From contig AP026124.1 of the NCBI GenBank assembly GCA_030295235.1, forward strand, positions 2,170,001-2,234,000: 64,000 nt of DNA, read 5' to 3'. Position 1 is the stretch's first letter. Each line of letters starts with the position of its first letter. A program made the position numbers and the translations under genes. Source of the stretch: Fistulifera solaris. Its lineage: Eukaryota > Bacillariophyta > Bacillariophyceae > Naviculales > Stauroneidaceae. Below are positions 31,243 to 42,538 of this stretch, piece after piece. Under the pieces are notes generated by a model. It did no database searches. It had not been told where the DNA came from and worked only from the letters and a program-made list of their open reading frames with translations.

Positions 31243-33149
31243 TCATGTTTTTGACCAAAATTGATCAACCCACTTGGCTATATACTCCTTTTCAATTTCT
31301 CTAGCTTTCGATATTGACGGCGGGTCCAAAGGGGACGAGAACATAAGATCCGTATGATGTCCTCCATAATCCATAATGAGAGCTACAAGGTCGCGATCAT
31401 TAATCTTCTGTAAAGAAAGGCCTGGAACTAGGACATCCGAAATGTGATCGGCGTTTTTGTTGGATCCGCAACATAAACACCGGCGGCAGACCATGGGTCC
31501 AACATGCCATTCGAGAAAATAATATTTGAGTGCGATTGAATTCTACGACCTCCGTAGATGATATCGTAGGCTGTCGACCACGAATCGGGTGGATCTCTCG
31601 GAAAACCGAAGTATCCATGTAAATCATTGCAAACAGTCCCAGCCAGGTCACCGCCACGGTTCCTTAAAACGTCCGAATACGACGTGGTACCACGCGGATG
31701 TGAAGGAGGCCACAGAAAATCACGACCAAGCCCACCCGCATCGGTAATGATTAAATTCATTTCTTCGTTACAGCAAAGAGCCTCCCAGCTACCTTTTGAC
31801 ATTTGCTCGAAACAAGCCTTTTCTGCATCGCTTGCAAGATTACGTGAGACGGCACTTAACCCGGTAATCGAACGAAGCCCAAAAAAATTGTCCACTGCGT
31901 CATTGTGTCCCATATTTGGAGCAGGTACCAGATCATAGCACAAAAGATCATTTGTAATGTTGTACCAGATGGCAACCGCGTCACGTACTTCGTCTAACAA
32001 GGAAGCCGCATCGTACATCTGCTCAGGCGTTTCGGGTGCACCGATTACAGTTATTTTATTCCAATCAACGCCAAGAACCAAACCGCTTTTTCCGTACGTT
32101 ATATTGTATTTGACAACCGACAAGTCACCAGAAAAATCCACTCCGAGATCTTTTGCTAATCGACTTTGAACCCAACACGCAGACTGGAGCGGCCACGCCG
32201 GAAGCTTTGCATTCTCATTGTGTGTCAGTGCAAACGGAATATAGCTACTTGGATATGGGAAGCTACCTTCAGCTAAGTCAAACCATGGCGTTTGAACCCA
32301 AGATATCAGATCAGAGGCATCCTTTTCTTGCAAAGGCGAGCAAAGGCGAAATACCTCGGAGAGCATATTCCTGCCCGTGGCTCCTTCTGACGCCAGGTAC
32401 TGAATGAGAGGGAAGGACGCTAAAAGATTCGTGGAGCAATAATTTTCCTCTTCGCTGTCTTCCGTTGGGGGATAATGCTTATCTAACGACATCTGGATGA
32501 CTTGAAAAGCCGCATCAATCTTGTTAGGAAAGTTGAGAGGAAAACCCCAGATCGGAGCTGATGCAGCAATCCCACCAGTAATAATACTTGGATACTTCAT
32601 TCTCATCCAAGCTGTTAACATTCCACCGTAGCTACCTCCAAACGCTATAACAGGACGTGCTAGAACAGTGTCTGTTCCTTGGCGAAAAAGATGCCGCTCG
32701 ATAAAGTTTGCGTAGTCAGCCAGAGCTTGTACCGACGAAGAGTAAGCCATGCAATCAGTAATGTTCGGCGACGGAATACTTTCTCCCTCATATCTGTGCT
32801 CCATGAATACAATCAGGGCATTGAATGCTTCCGCAAGTTCCCACATGAGTCCTGTGTTATTGATGTATTGCTCAACTGGCGACTCGTTGCCGGTGTAAAA
32901 GAAGATTGTAGCATTTGTAGTGTTTACCACATAGTCGTCATTTATGCAATATTTCTACCGATATGTTGGAGACTTATCACGTGGTAAAGAAAAATGATTT
33001 AGAGGTTGCTCAAAGAAAAAGCACGAGTAATTGAGCGGAGCAGAAGCTTGGGAGATGGGGCGGATTCTCTCGAGGGGCTTTCGTCGTCTCGTCGCGTCCA
33101 CTATGCAGCATACGCACAGTAAGGTCACAAAGTTTAACAACCGCATCAT
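31243..33149 (-). CDS. Serine carboxypeptidase S28 (prolyl carboxypeptidase-like), interrupted
   Basis: N-terminal signal peptide (MMRLLNFVTLLCVCCIVDA, from 33149), FFFEQPLNHF, then an in-frame TAG at 32955-32957 exactly where the family has Gln (YRxKYCINDDY; human PRCP FNQRYL). Beyond it the frame continues: FFYTGNE, FMEHRYEGES, the nucleophile block FGGSYGGMLTAW, and FSNGMLDPWSAAGV with the Asp. The last part (YGGHHTDL with catalytic His, then ending WSKT at 31243) is in a different frame, restored by one base in the A5 run at 31454-31458 (DPTKNADHISDVL). About 635 codons. Likely a secreted or lysosomal peptidase cutting after Pro. The TAG means this copy is a pseudogene, a null allele or a sequence error. 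Confidence 0.85.
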
Positions 33150-33563
33150 GAGGAAGGAGAATGATGATAAGAATGTCAGGACGACCTACTTTGTATTGAA
33201 CAATATATTCTTCCGCACAATGAGGAGGCGAGAAGTGCGAGAAGGACGAACGCTTTTGATCCAAATCGGTAGTTGAGTACCGCTTCTGTTCATTTTTCGG
33301 CGCGCCCTTTAAATAAAAGTTGTCAACGGAACACGAACTATACAGCTGGCTTTGTCTCACCAGATCTGGAGCTTAAGTAAAATCAAGCTCTCTGTTTGCC
33401 TACTACGACACCATCACGCCAGTCGCGCCATCACAATTCACATCCATTTTTTGCGATAGATAGTATTTGTATTCAACTGGCGCACCTTTTTCCCGATCAA
33501 TGCGATAACAGTCTCTTTGCCGTGGATCAGAACTCGAGAAATAAACAATAAACTTACACAACA
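33150..33563. other. Divergent intergenic region
   Basis: 414 bp between the S28 gene (minus) and the BTB gene (plus); presumed shared promoter. No other feature seen. Confidence 0.4.
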
Positions 33564-35117
33564 ATGGTTCGAGATATCCATCATGAAAGCACATTGGCTG
33601 AAAGGTCGTACTTTGATCCAGAAGGCGACAATGAGATTGGTGCGTCTGGATCGGCCGACGAATCACACACTCCTATCAGCTGGCGCGGCGATCCGAATGA
33701 AACACTCGCTGATTGGGCTATTGTCATTGTTACCAATGAACTGGAAACTGTGACTTACAACGTCCACAAAAACGTGGTCTGTTTCGGGTCGAGATACTCG
33801 CGATACTTTGCTAAAGTCATGACAAATGGAGGTTCCTCTAGCAATGTAAAGAAAACAAACCGAAAGGGCGGCGTTACACCCTTCACCAAGGTTGAAATGG
33901 ATCAGAAAGACGCGGACAACTTTCCAATCGTTCTCGATTATATGTATGCTACGTGCAGCTACATGACTTCGTCAGGAACAATTGCTACGGCGACATCCAA
34001 CCTTACAGCTCCTACTTTAACATCCGTGGGGACAGACGAAGAATGCTCCAATCCTTCATCGATCGATGGCATTCGAACGGAAAATGCTGTCTCATTGAGA
34101 TATCTTGCGAAGCTGCTCGAGATTGAACCCATGATATTAGCAGTTAACAAGTTCATCCAGAAAGATCTGGACTTCACGACAGGTCCAACATACTTGTGCG
34201 CTGCGGCCGAGTACAATGACACCCGACTAATGGAGTCTGCACAACGACTCTGTGCTGAGAATATTGAGGAAATCAACTCCAAGGCATTGATGAAACTTCC
34301 ACTTAACCTGTTTCGAACGGTCATTAAGTCGCTGGAATCGTTCGAGGATGAAAACAAAAACTTGAGCTGCTTCTTGAGTGAGCTAGTCTGTCGTTATCTC
34401 GAAAAGCACCGAGACAATTTGACGGCTGGCCTCTTATTAGAGTTCACGGATCCAATATTGATGCCCTACATAGCCTCGGAAGCAGCGATTGGCTTTACGG
34501 CTCTCATCAAAGAACTTCACTGCGACGACGTTAAGTCACATTGGGATGATCTCGTTGCACTTGGCCGACGATGCGCACAAGCGGTTGTCAGAGAATATGG
34601 ATGGAATGACTTCTGCGTTGATGCTGCGATCAAAGAGTATCTCATGAACATGAGAAATACACCGAATGAACCCGGCCTCAAGACGCAAACTGACAGCCTT
34701 CTCTTCGCAACAAGTTTCGCAGCAGCACTAGACCAAGCGCAAGAGGATTTTGAAGAACTTCACATGGAACAAGAGAAACTACAAGGAATGGTTAGTGTCT
34801 TGCACGAAACGGTGGTTTTGTTGGAGAAAGCGAGTGAAAAGAAAGATCAGTATTTGGAGAAGCAAAATCGCGCATTGGAAGCGGCAAGGAATGAGATTCA
34901 GCGGTTACAGGACCAGCTCTTAGATGAAAAGAGTCAGCAAGTACATCGACATTTGATGCCACAATACTCAGAAGACTCGGCATTTTCGCCCTCAATTAAG
35001 AAACTGGTGTCACCGAGTCGATTGGTGGAACTAGATATTCATGCCAAAAAGAAAACGAAAAGGATTAAAGAGCTCCGGACCAAGAACGAAATGCGTTCGC
35101 ATAGTTTGCTACCTTAA
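33564..35117 (+). CDS. BTB/POZ domain protein with C-terminal coiled coil
   Basis: 517 aa. BTB fold at about 45-140: IVIVTNELETVTYNVHKNVVCFGSRYSRYF (HK-V-x2-FGSRYF core) and VEMDQKDADNFPIVLDYMY. It carries a Ser/Thr/Ala loop (GTIATATSNLTAPTL) and then BACK-like helices. Residues 410-490 form a coiled coil (EELHMEQEKLQGMVSVLHET, LEAARNEIQRLQDQ), and the tail is Lys-rich (KKKTKRIKELRTKNEMR). BTB proteins of this kind usually dimerise and may recruit a cullin-3 ligase. The substrate is unknown. Confidence 0.8.
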   Translation: MVRDIHHESTLAERSYFDPEGDNEIGASGSADESHTPISWRGDPNETLADWAIVIVTNELETVTYNVHKNVVCFGSRYSRYFAKVMTNGGSSSNVKKTNRKGGVTPFTKVEMDQKDADNFPIVLDYMYATCSYMTSSGTIATATSNLTAPTLTSVGTDEECSNPSSIDGIRTENAVSLRYLAKLLEIEPMILAVNKFIQKDLDFTTGPTYLCAAAEYNDTRLMESAQRLCAENIEEINSKALMKLPLNLFRTVIKSLESFEDENKNLSCFLSELVCRYLEKHRDNLTAGLLLEFTDPILMPYIASEAAIGFTALIKELHCDDVKSHWDDLVALGRRCAQAVVREYGWNDFCVDAAIKEYLMNMRNTPNEPGLKTQTDSLLFATSFAAALDQAQEDFEELHMEQEKLQGMVSVLHETVVLLEKASEKKDQYLEKQNRALEAARNEIQRLQDQLLDEKSQQVHRHLMPQYSEDSAFSPSIKKLVSPSRLVELDIHAKKKTKRIKELRTKNEMRSHSLLP

Positions 35118-35243
35118 AATAAATGTGAAAATGAAATTGTTGATAAAACATAGTGTACACCTAGTATTACCTCGCTAGTAAGCTCTTTCCTTTCCTATTT
35201 CCATGAAATTTAAAGCATTCTTACCCACATCAAGTAATCCCAT

Positions 35244-35771
35244 TTACTCGAATGGTATCCGTTGCATCAGCACGTTGGAAAATTCATCATCCGAAGCAGT
35301 CTCGATCAAAATAGGCTGCACCTGAAGAACGGGCATCAAACGGAGCGCCAATAAATGCTTGCACAAACATGAACTATCGTTTGTTGGATGACGATTTCGC
35401 TCCAAAAATGAGCGACACGAGCAGAAGTATATAGGAACATCGTCTGAAGCTTGCGGAATGATACAGAGATACGTGTCTTCGCTGCTTGTTCGTTTGCCGC
35501 GGGACGCAAACGAAGAAGACCCCTTGACCAAATAGATGGAACGCTGACTAGTCACCGACACAACTTTCGAGATACTTCCGGGTGCGTCTAGAATAGCAAA
35601 TGCCCCTTCCGTTGTCTTTCCGTACAGAAAATCAACCGCGCGAATGATATCGTCTTCTTGTTGTTGCATTGTTATCTTGGCGGACGACTCTGTTGTGTCA
35701 TTTTGAACGGATGATTCAGCTGACAAAAGATACTCATTCAGAAGGCCCTCAACGTCTAACTGACTTGACAT
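35244..35771 (-). CDS. SWIM zinc-finger protein, ZSWIM7/SWS1-like
   Basis: 175 aa from ATG 35771. A SWIM motif, C-x-C-x(n)-C-x-H, is seen: YFCSCRSFLERNR then CLCKHLLALRL, near residues 120-155. A preceding segment (AVDFLYGKTTEGAFAILDA) matches the LxFLFGSSATQALDLVD-type region of ZSWIM7. ZSWIM7 acts with Rad51 paralogue-like partners in homologous recombination (Shu complex). The size (human 140) and motif order fit. Assignment as the Shu subunit is an inference. Confidence 0.75.
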   Translation of the reverse strand: MSSQLDVEGLLNEYLLSAESSVQNDTTESSAKITMQQQEDDIIRAVDFLYGKTTEGAFAILDAPGSISKVVSVTSQRSIYLVKGSSSFASRGKRTSSEDTYLCIIPQASDDVPIYFCSCRSFLERNRHPTNDSSCLCKHLLALRLMPVLQVQPILIETASDDEFSNVLMQRIPFE

Positions 35772-36299
35772 GGTAGAAAAGAAGTAAAAGGAACAAGAAT
35801 TATTCAATTTACTTTAGAAACGCTGTCAGTAACTTTACATGAGCTCGCATCATCATAATCATCATGTTCAAAAGCAAATAATTATTGCGTTGCAATGCCG
35901 TGGTTCGCAATCACGTATCGAACGTCACTATGGTGCGGCGTTATAAGGAGCGGGGATAAATATTCCGTGGCCTCAGTACAAACTGTACGACTATATGCGA
36001 TGACTGTACAGAACGCCACGTACTACCGGCGGAGTTCTGATTCCTGGTTCGGCTTTGCCTACGTTGCAAATTGTAGTGAGTCAGTTGGCATTTTGCCCGA
36101 TTTACAAGTACACGTTTCCAGTATTTGCACATAGCTTCGTTGGTGGTGAACGGTGAACCACTTACTCTGAAGTTTCCCTGAGGTCTGCTGTGATTCTCAT
36201 TAATGTTGGATATTACCAGTATTCCATCCACTCGTCAAATCGCCCCTTCAAATCGTTTCAATCGATCGTTATTATTTCTTGTGAAGAACGTTTAACTAA
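35772..36299. other. Divergent intergenic region
   Basis: 528 bp between the SWIM gene (minus) and the LRR gene (plus). A short open frame at 35895-36134 is not coding-like. No RNA gene seen. Confidence 0.4.
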
Positions 36300-37568
36300 A
36301 TGAAGAATTATTGCTTTTGGTACGGAGAGTCAAAAGCCTCCGATCTAGAATGGCTCGGAACGGCAATTCGATTGCTAAAAGAAAACGAATGGAATGGTCA
36401 GACGACCTTGTTTTTTGATGGCCGCAGTTGGGGGGAGAGACTTCGTGAGGAAGCAGCCATCGGTCTGTTGCAGGCCTTGCAAACCAATACGTCGGCAAAA
36501 TCCTTGTATTTGAGACGGGCTGATTTGGATGTCAAAGCAGAAACGGCTTTGAATCACGTTTTTGAAAACAACAGACATTTAGAGCGAATTGTTCTTCGCA
36601 ACATCGAGACCACAGCAGGTGTATTGCGAATACCAGAAGGCATGTTCCAGAACTCGTCTCTCAAGGAATTGGAAGTAACAAAGGGCTTTCTTGGCAGTGC
36701 GTCCCTTGCGGCACTATCGGCGTCATTACTCAGCAATTCTTTGAATCATGTATCACTCGACAATGTCGTTTTGGATGGATGTCTCGATGAACTTGCTAAC
36801 GCAATAGAGAAAAGTAAGTCGCTTAGCCATTTCTCATTGAAGAATATGCGATTATCGCAAGCAGGATTAAAGCTTCTGCTTGAAGCAATAGGAAAAAACC
36901 AGTCTATTCGATCGCTTTCGTTGGAGAGTCTCAATCTTGGAACATCGGAAATTGACATGCTCGCCACGATGTTTAAGATGAATTCTCATCTCGAGAACGT
37001 CTCGCTCCGAAGGAACGTCATTGACGGAAAGGCAGCCGGAGTTTTGTTTCGGGATGTTAGTACTTTTCATCAATCGCTTCGCTCTTTGCTGCTGTCTGGT
37101 AATCCTCTCGGTGACGAAGGTGCTCGAGCGATCACCACATTTCTAAAGAGCAATACCTCTTTGGAAACGCTTTGCTTGGTTGATTGTAGACTTGGCAAGG
37201 TTGGGTGTCGGAGAATTGCCGAAGGATTGAAAGCCATGGATGGGATTCGTGAGCTGTACCTCGACTCGAACGAAACAAAATCTTCCGCTTCACAGATCCT
37301 CGACTCCTTACGAAAAGGCAATTACTCATTGACTGAAATCAGTCAGCGCTCGTTGACGCCTACCTACGGTCGACACACGGATGTTTCACGGCAAACCGCT
37401 ATTTGGCAACAAATCGAAATGTATCTGCGTTGGAACAAGCTTGGACGAAAGGTTCTTCGCGAGGAACACCTTGACTTCCTTCTTTCCAACGTCCTGAATC
37501 GAGTCAACTCGGATCCAGATCTCATCTACTCTTTCCTCAAGGAATCGTCAGCAATCATTTCTAATTGA
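36300..37568 (+). CDS. Leucine-rich-repeat (ribonuclease-inhibitor type) protein
   Basis: 422 aa. Repeated LRR units (SLKELEVTKGFLGSASLAAL, LEDVSLRRNVIDG-type, LRSLLLSGNPLGDEGARAIT, LETLCLVDCRLGKVGCRRIA, IRELYLDSNETKSSA) span about residues 65-345. They have the ~28-residue spacing and LxxNxLGDEG consensus of RNI-type repeats. A C-terminal helical part (YLRWNKLGRKVLREEH) follows. No kinase, NB-ARC or membrane segment. Probably a protein-interaction scaffold; no partner is inferable. Confidence 0.8.
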   Translation: MKNYCFWYGESKASDLEWLGTAIRLLKENEWNGQTTLFFDGRSWGERLREEAAIGLLQALQTNTSAKSLYLRRADLDVKAETALNHVFENNRHLERIVLRNIETTAGVLRIPEGMFQNSSLKELEVTKGFLGSASLAALSASLLSNSLNHVSLDNVVLDGCLDELANAIEKSKSLSHFSLKNMRLSQAGLKLLLEAIGKNQSIRSLSLESLNLGTSEIDMLATMFKMNSHLENVSLRRNVIDGKAAGVLFRDVSTFHQSLRSLLLSGNPLGDEGARAITTFLKSNTSLETLCLVDCRLGKVGCRRIAEGLKAMDGIRELYLDSNETKSSASQILDSLRKGNYSLTEISQRSLTPTYGRHTDVSRQTAIWQQIEMYLRWNKLGRKVLREEHLDFLLSNVLNRVNSDPDLIYSFLKESSAIISN

Positions 37569-37762
37569 AAATTTCCTGTATAATTGATAATTTCATAAAC
37601 GATCATGGCAATTACTGACACGGTTTATCATCGGTGGCATTCATACTTTACTGTATTGAAGAACTGAAAATAAAATTTCAAACACCTACGAGACAATAAC
37701 TTGTATTGGTTCAAGATGTAAAAAATACTAAAAACAAATGAAATTGGGTCCCTGCGAACCCA

Positions 37763-38533
37763 TCAATCCGAAAATGGGATTCCAGCAGCTGCAAGACGTT
37801 GTTCATACGTCTTTTGTTCTTGCGGTGCACTTTCCGGATTGCCACTCTCTTCACTTTGTTCCTCTTCGAGTGCCTGCACAGCGGTCACTTCGGGAATATA
37901 ATGCATCAACATATTCTCGACTCCTTGTTTTAGGGTGACCGATGAACTAGGACAACCAACGCAGGATCCCGCCAACTGCACCGTCACCATGCCAGTTTCC
38001 TCTTCAAACGAAACGTATCGAATATCTCCGCCATCTTCTTGTACCGCTGGTCGAATACGAGCTTCAATGAGCTCCTTGATCATCGCGACAACTTCACCGT
38101 CATCATCTAAAATGGTGGTGTCCGAGATCTCGGGCTTTTCCAATAAAGCTGGTTTCCCCGAATCAGCCCAGTTCATAATGACCGAAAAAAGTTGCGGACG
38201 CAATAGTTTCCATTTGTGTTCGGCAAATTTCGTGACGGTGACAAAATCCGCACCCAAATACACGGCTTTGACGCCTTCGACGTCCAACAATTGCTTCGCC
38301 AAGGGGCTACGCAGTATATCATCCTTCGGATCCGATTTGGTTACAAAGTAGCCATTGCTATCATCTCCTTGTACAATGGCTAAACCGTTGGGAACAAACT
38401 TGAGAGACTCTGGATTGGGGGTATCGGTTGTTTGAATAAAAAGAGATCGAAGCTGATTCAAGGTTGGAAGCATTAATTTTGATTTCCGCCCGAGCATTCC
38501 TTGAGCCATGAACTTTGAAGCCGTAATTATCAT
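37763..38533 (-). CDS. NFU1: NFU1 iron-sulfur cluster scaffold, mitochondrial
   Basis: 256 aa. A basic N-terminus ([20 protein letters not shown]) fits a mitochondrial presequence. The Nfu-N domain follows ([35 protein letters not shown]). Then the NifU-like domain has [18 protein letters not shown] and the cluster-binding [20 protein letters not shown] with its CxxC pair. NFU1 passes 4Fe-4S clusters to lipoate synthase and complex I/II apoproteins. The tail [13 protein letters not shown] is unusually acidic. Length fits the family. Confidence 0.93.
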   Translation of the reverse strand: MIITASKFMAQGMLGRKSKLMLPTLNQLRSLFIQTTDTPNPESLKFVPNGLAIVQGDDSNGYFVTKSDPKDDILRSPLAKQLLDVEGVKAVYLGADFVTVTKFAEHKWKLLRPQLFSVIMNWADSGKPALLEKPEISDTTILDDDGEVVAMIKELIEARIRPAVQEDGGDIRYVSFEEETGMVTVQLAGSCVGCPSSSVTLKQGVENMLMHYIPEVTAVQALEEEQSEESGNPESAPQEQKTYEQRLAAAGIPFSD

Positions 38534-39133
38534 GTTACTGAATTGGTAAAAAGATCAACGAAAATGAAACTAAATGCTTGCAGCGTCAATCGTGTACTTT
38601 GCCCTTTAGCTTTGCTATAGTGGCGACGACGAGCGAGATCGAAAATCACGGATGGAGATTTTGACCAAAACTCCTCTCGCGTTTGTCCTTCAACCGCTAG
38701 GAATAACGAGTAAGTCGTATCGGTTTCAAAATTCCCTATAGATCGGGTTTTGCATTAATTCGTACTCCGAAAGTATGTCGCACACCATGTCGCGGGCCAA
38801 ATAAGCATCAAGTTTGAACATTAGGATCCAAGTCTCATAGAAGTAGTAGTCATTGTACTTGATACTTGATAGCTCAAATAAATACTCATGGAGGTCATTC
38901 TACAGCAAGCATAAAAAGTGACCTGTGACTGACACAAGATGTGCACCACTTTCACCTCGCTCTTCGCGCTGATGAGGAGCAAGACAACTACTGGTCTTGC
39001 ATCTTGCAACAAATGAACTCTCCGCTGCAGCGAGACGATCCTTGCGGACGAAAGGCATCAAAATCTTCCCATTGACGTTTATCTAAACAAGGTAGTGAAC
39101 AAGCTGCTCGACGTGCTTGAAAGTTCAACAACA
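38534..39133. other. Divergent intergenic region
   Basis: 600 bp between NFU1 (minus) and the ankyrin gene (plus). No convincing frame, repeat or RNA gene. Confidence 0.4.
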
Positions 39134-40285
39134 ATGCCGCCTTCCATCGACAATCATCATTCTTCCTTTTTTGCAATTCCCGAATCATCGACGGACGGGT
39201 CTTCCACGTCTTGTCGTAGTCGCGAAACGAAAAGCATTCCTCGTCATAGCTTCCTCAAAATGGCAAAAAATAGACGCTTCGGGACAATGCTGAAATTTTT
39301 TGAACGATCGGAAGAGTACGATTTGGATGCCTGGTTATTTCCGAGCGCCGCAACAACTTTTGCTACCAGCGGAACGTTGTCTTCCGTTCCCGGTATCTTG
39401 TCTCCGAGCTATTCTAGAAATAGCACGTTTCCAACTCTACGAAAACGGTCGCCGCAACAAGACGATGAATACAAGCTTCATTTATTTCGGGGCGAAACGC
39501 CACTCCACATCTTGTTGCGGTACAATCCACCGGAAGAACTCGTGCACAGTGTCATTGAGTATTTGTCGCAATCCGAACAATCCTGTGGAGTTCCGGAAGA
39601 TTCCATTGATATGCTGGGCCGCACACCCCTCCATGTCGCGTGTGCGAACGGTGCTGCCGTCGCCGTGGTCGAACGGCTGTTGAATGGAGAATCTTCCGTC
39701 ATGCCGGCCTTTGCCAAAGATGCTGCCGGACGACACGCCTTGCACGGGGCTTGCGCGAATCCGCAGGGATCGTGGCGGCGTCAAGTACGTCGGACGAATC
39801 ATCATCATTACCCATTTGTCGAAAGCATGGCCATGGTAGATAACATGGTGAATGTGGTCAAAGCACTACTGCAAGCATATCCCGAGTCGGTGTTTATTGC
39901 TGATCACGATGGGAATCGACCCAAGGATCTTGCCCGGATGCAGAACGCGGATGAACGGATTTTGTTATTGCTGTCGCGCGAAGAACATTGTTGTGAATTG
40001 GACAATCAATATCAAAAACATTTTTCCAGCGTCGCCGATACGACAGTAGCACAAACCCGTACAATTACACTTCCCCGATCGCGGGACGAAATCTCCTCCA
40101 TCGGCTCTTCAGGCTTGTCGTGTTATGAGGAAAAACCTCGAGTCGTCTCGACGAAAGAACTGCTGAAATTGTCCCCCTTCCACGCCATGACCAGCTGTGA
40201 TGAAGTGATTCGATTTGTTGAAATAAATTTGTGCCGGCCTACATTGGATTGCGAAGAAATTTCTGGTCTTGACAATAGCAAATGA
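39134..40285 (+). CDS. Ankyrin-repeat protein
   Basis: About 383 aa from the first ATG at 39134. Ankyrin motifs: GETPLHILLRYNPPEELVHS, MLGRTPLHVACANGAAVAVV (the canonical TPLHxAA) and GRHALHGACANPQG, then VKALLQAYPESVFIADHDGN. The N-terminus is Ser-rich and the C-terminus polar. No kinase or channel domain. It is one of the many short ankyrin proteins typical of diatoms. Function unknown. Confidence 0.8.
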   Translation: MPPSIDNHHSSFFAIPESSTDGSSTSCRSRETKSIPRHSFLKMAKNRRFGTMLKFFERSEEYDLDAWLFPSAATTFATSGTLSSVPGILSPSYSRNSTFPTLRKRSPQQDDEYKLHLFRGETPLHILLRYNPPEELVHSVIEYLSQSEQSCGVPEDSIDMLGRTPLHVACANGAAVAVVERLLNGESSVMPAFAKDAAGRHALHGACANPQGSWRRQVRRTNHHHYPFVESMAMVDNMVNVVKALLQAYPESVFIADHDGNRPKDLARMQNADERILLLLSREEHCCELDNQYQKHFSSVADTTVAQTRTITLPRSRDEISSIGSSGLSCYEEKPRVVSTKELLKLSPFHAMTSCDEVIRFVEINLCRPTLDCEEISGLDNSK

Positions 40286-40921
40286 AATTGTTTTGACAAA
40301 AAAAGGAGAAATTCGACAACCATCCTTGTTTGCATACCTGGTAGATGATACATAATACACTACTACTAGTAGAGCCTTTACCCCTTTCACCCGCCACTTT
40401 CCGATCTTGATCGCTGCGACGAAAGAAGCGCGAGTATTCCAAGAAATTTACTCCAGAGTTGTGTATTTTATTGTTTGAGAAAATGTTATTCTAATATACA
40501 AAGTAGAATGAGCGAATCATCGCTTGAATCCGTTTTTTCGTGCAAATGGCAGAAACGACTTACCGATCCGCGATTGAAAAGCAATCGGGACTGTGAATTT
40601 TCGCGGTTCTTTTAGCCGTTAATTGATGGGGCGGCCAACCGTTATAGAAAAGGTTCGATTGTGTGCATGGGACGCAGCGCAATCCCATTTCACGCCGGCC
40701 GCTCTTTCGCACGATTGCAAGCGATTTGCTCGTTGGACTGTTTATCAAATAGTGAACCAGCTACGGTACTTGTTGTTCTTTGTGACACCGAAACAAAATC
40801 TCCCCCCCCTTTTTGCTGCACCGCTATCGTTCCCACAAATCTTCTTTTTCGTTGATAGCACGATTGCCCACAAAATCGAACGATTGATTTGTAAATAATA
40901 AGAAAGATATCCCAGCAAAAG
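40286..40921. other. Intergenic region before the kinase
   Basis: 636 bp between two plus-strand genes. It includes a pyrimidine-rich stretch (40790-40850, with a C8 run) shortly upstream of the kinase start. No gene. Confidence 0.4.
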
Positions 40922-42399
40922 ATGCACTGCCCCAATTTATCTTCGTCATCTACTTTAGTGGATACAAGAGACGAAATCAAACAGGATTCTTCTGCCATAA
41001 TGAAGACACGCTCGCAAGAATGGTGGAAACGACAACTGGTCCAACGATCGACGGCTACACTGAATGACGATATGGAACGACTGTTTTCGGAATCCCCCTT
41101 TTGAGTGCACATCCATCACGTGATGTGGCCAAGTTTGATCGATCAGAAATTGTCACGGGCCGCGTTTTGGGAAAAGGCGGATTCTCGGTGGTCTACGAAG
41201 TGATTGGCTTTGATTTGGATTCGTTCGTTTCTCGTTCACTCCGTCCCGAAGAACGCAAGTTACGAGAAGCCTACGCGAGAAATGTTTTAGATCCCAAGAC
41301 GAAACGAAGTCGGTTTGTGATTAAGTACTTAAGACCAGAGACAGTCCGCCATGGCTTTCGTGAAGCGGCGAATGATCTGGTGTTAGAAGGCGAGTTCTTG
41401 TCGAGATTGCAACATGAAAACATTATTGCACTGCATGGTCTTCCCGTGAATGGAGTCAATGCGTGGCAAGATGGATTACATGATGGCTACTTTTTGATTT
41501 TGGATCGACTTACAGAAACGTTGGATCACTGCTTACACAACAAGATTGCCAAAGCGCCTTCCGAACGGAAGAAAATGGAATATGCGCTCGACCTGGCTTC
41601 GGCTATCGAATATCTGCACAGCCATGGAATTGTTTTTCGCGATTTGAAACCAAGTAATCTTGGGTTCAGCTCGACCGGTCGAATTCAGTTGTACGATTTT
41701 GGTTTGGCTCGTGAACTTCCAGGCGATGGCAACGATTTATACGAGATGTCGGGTGTCGGCACGAGACGATACATGGCGCCCGAAGTCATTCGTGAGCGGC
41801 TCTACAATGCCAAAGTGGACGTGTATAGCTGGTCCATGGTAGTGTGGCAACTCTTTACGCATTGCAAGCCCTATTCTTTGTATTCTCCGGTAGAACACGC
41901 CCGTCATGTTTGCATCGGAGGAGAGCGACCACCCTTGGGGAAGGGACTCGATATTCACGGCGACTTGAAGGCTTCGCTCTGTCTTTCACCTTTCCTTAAG
42001 GATCTTTTAGCGCATTGTTGGGACGAATCAATACGTGATCGATGTTCCATGTCGGATGTACGACGTCGTATGCAATGCGAAATGGCGAGAATGAACGGCT
42101 CATTCTTTTACACAGAAGCTACACCGGAAGGTATTGAAGTGACAATCTCTTTCGACCTTGGGTCAACTCGACAATTCGATCGGGACGAAGACAATAATAC
42201 TGTCTCTCTTACAGAAAAGTTTGGCGAAAGTTTTGACGAAACACAAAGCTCACTGTCTTTAGGACATCTTGTGATGAAAGAAAGCGTTTCGGATACTGAG
42301 GGCTGCTATCCTGTACTTAAGAGCGTTCTCTCCGGCAGCACATGTTCTACAAGCAGCCTCAGTGCGGCGGATAGTTTCCTTGGCACCTACATTATTTAA
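40922..42399 (+). CDS. Protein kinase with FRD-type catalytic loop
   Basis: The true start is likely ATG 40922 (TRSQEWWKRQLVQRSTATLN), because the kinase frame begins with no ATG near 41100. One extra C in the C5 run at 41094-41098 joins ERLFSESP to LLSAHPSRDVAKF. About 492 aa. Kinase motifs: RVLGKGGFSVVYEV (P-loop), FVIKYL (Lys), ENIIALHG, VFRDLKPSNLGF (catalytic loop, with Phe before RD), YDFGLARE, GTRRYMAPEVI and VDVYSWSMVVW. Ser/Thr kinase, TKL-like in feel. The C-terminal 80 residues are acidic and Ser-rich, perhaps regulatory. Confidence 0.88.
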
Positions 42400-42538
42400 T
42401 GCAACATTTCATAATCTTAACAGATCTGTTTCTTTTACAATAAACTGAATTTTTCCGACAACTTGGAGTAATACTTTTTCTCTAATGGTTTATTTTCTAC
42501 GGTGTATAGAGACAGGCGGCCGTCAGTGTGGTCCTTCT

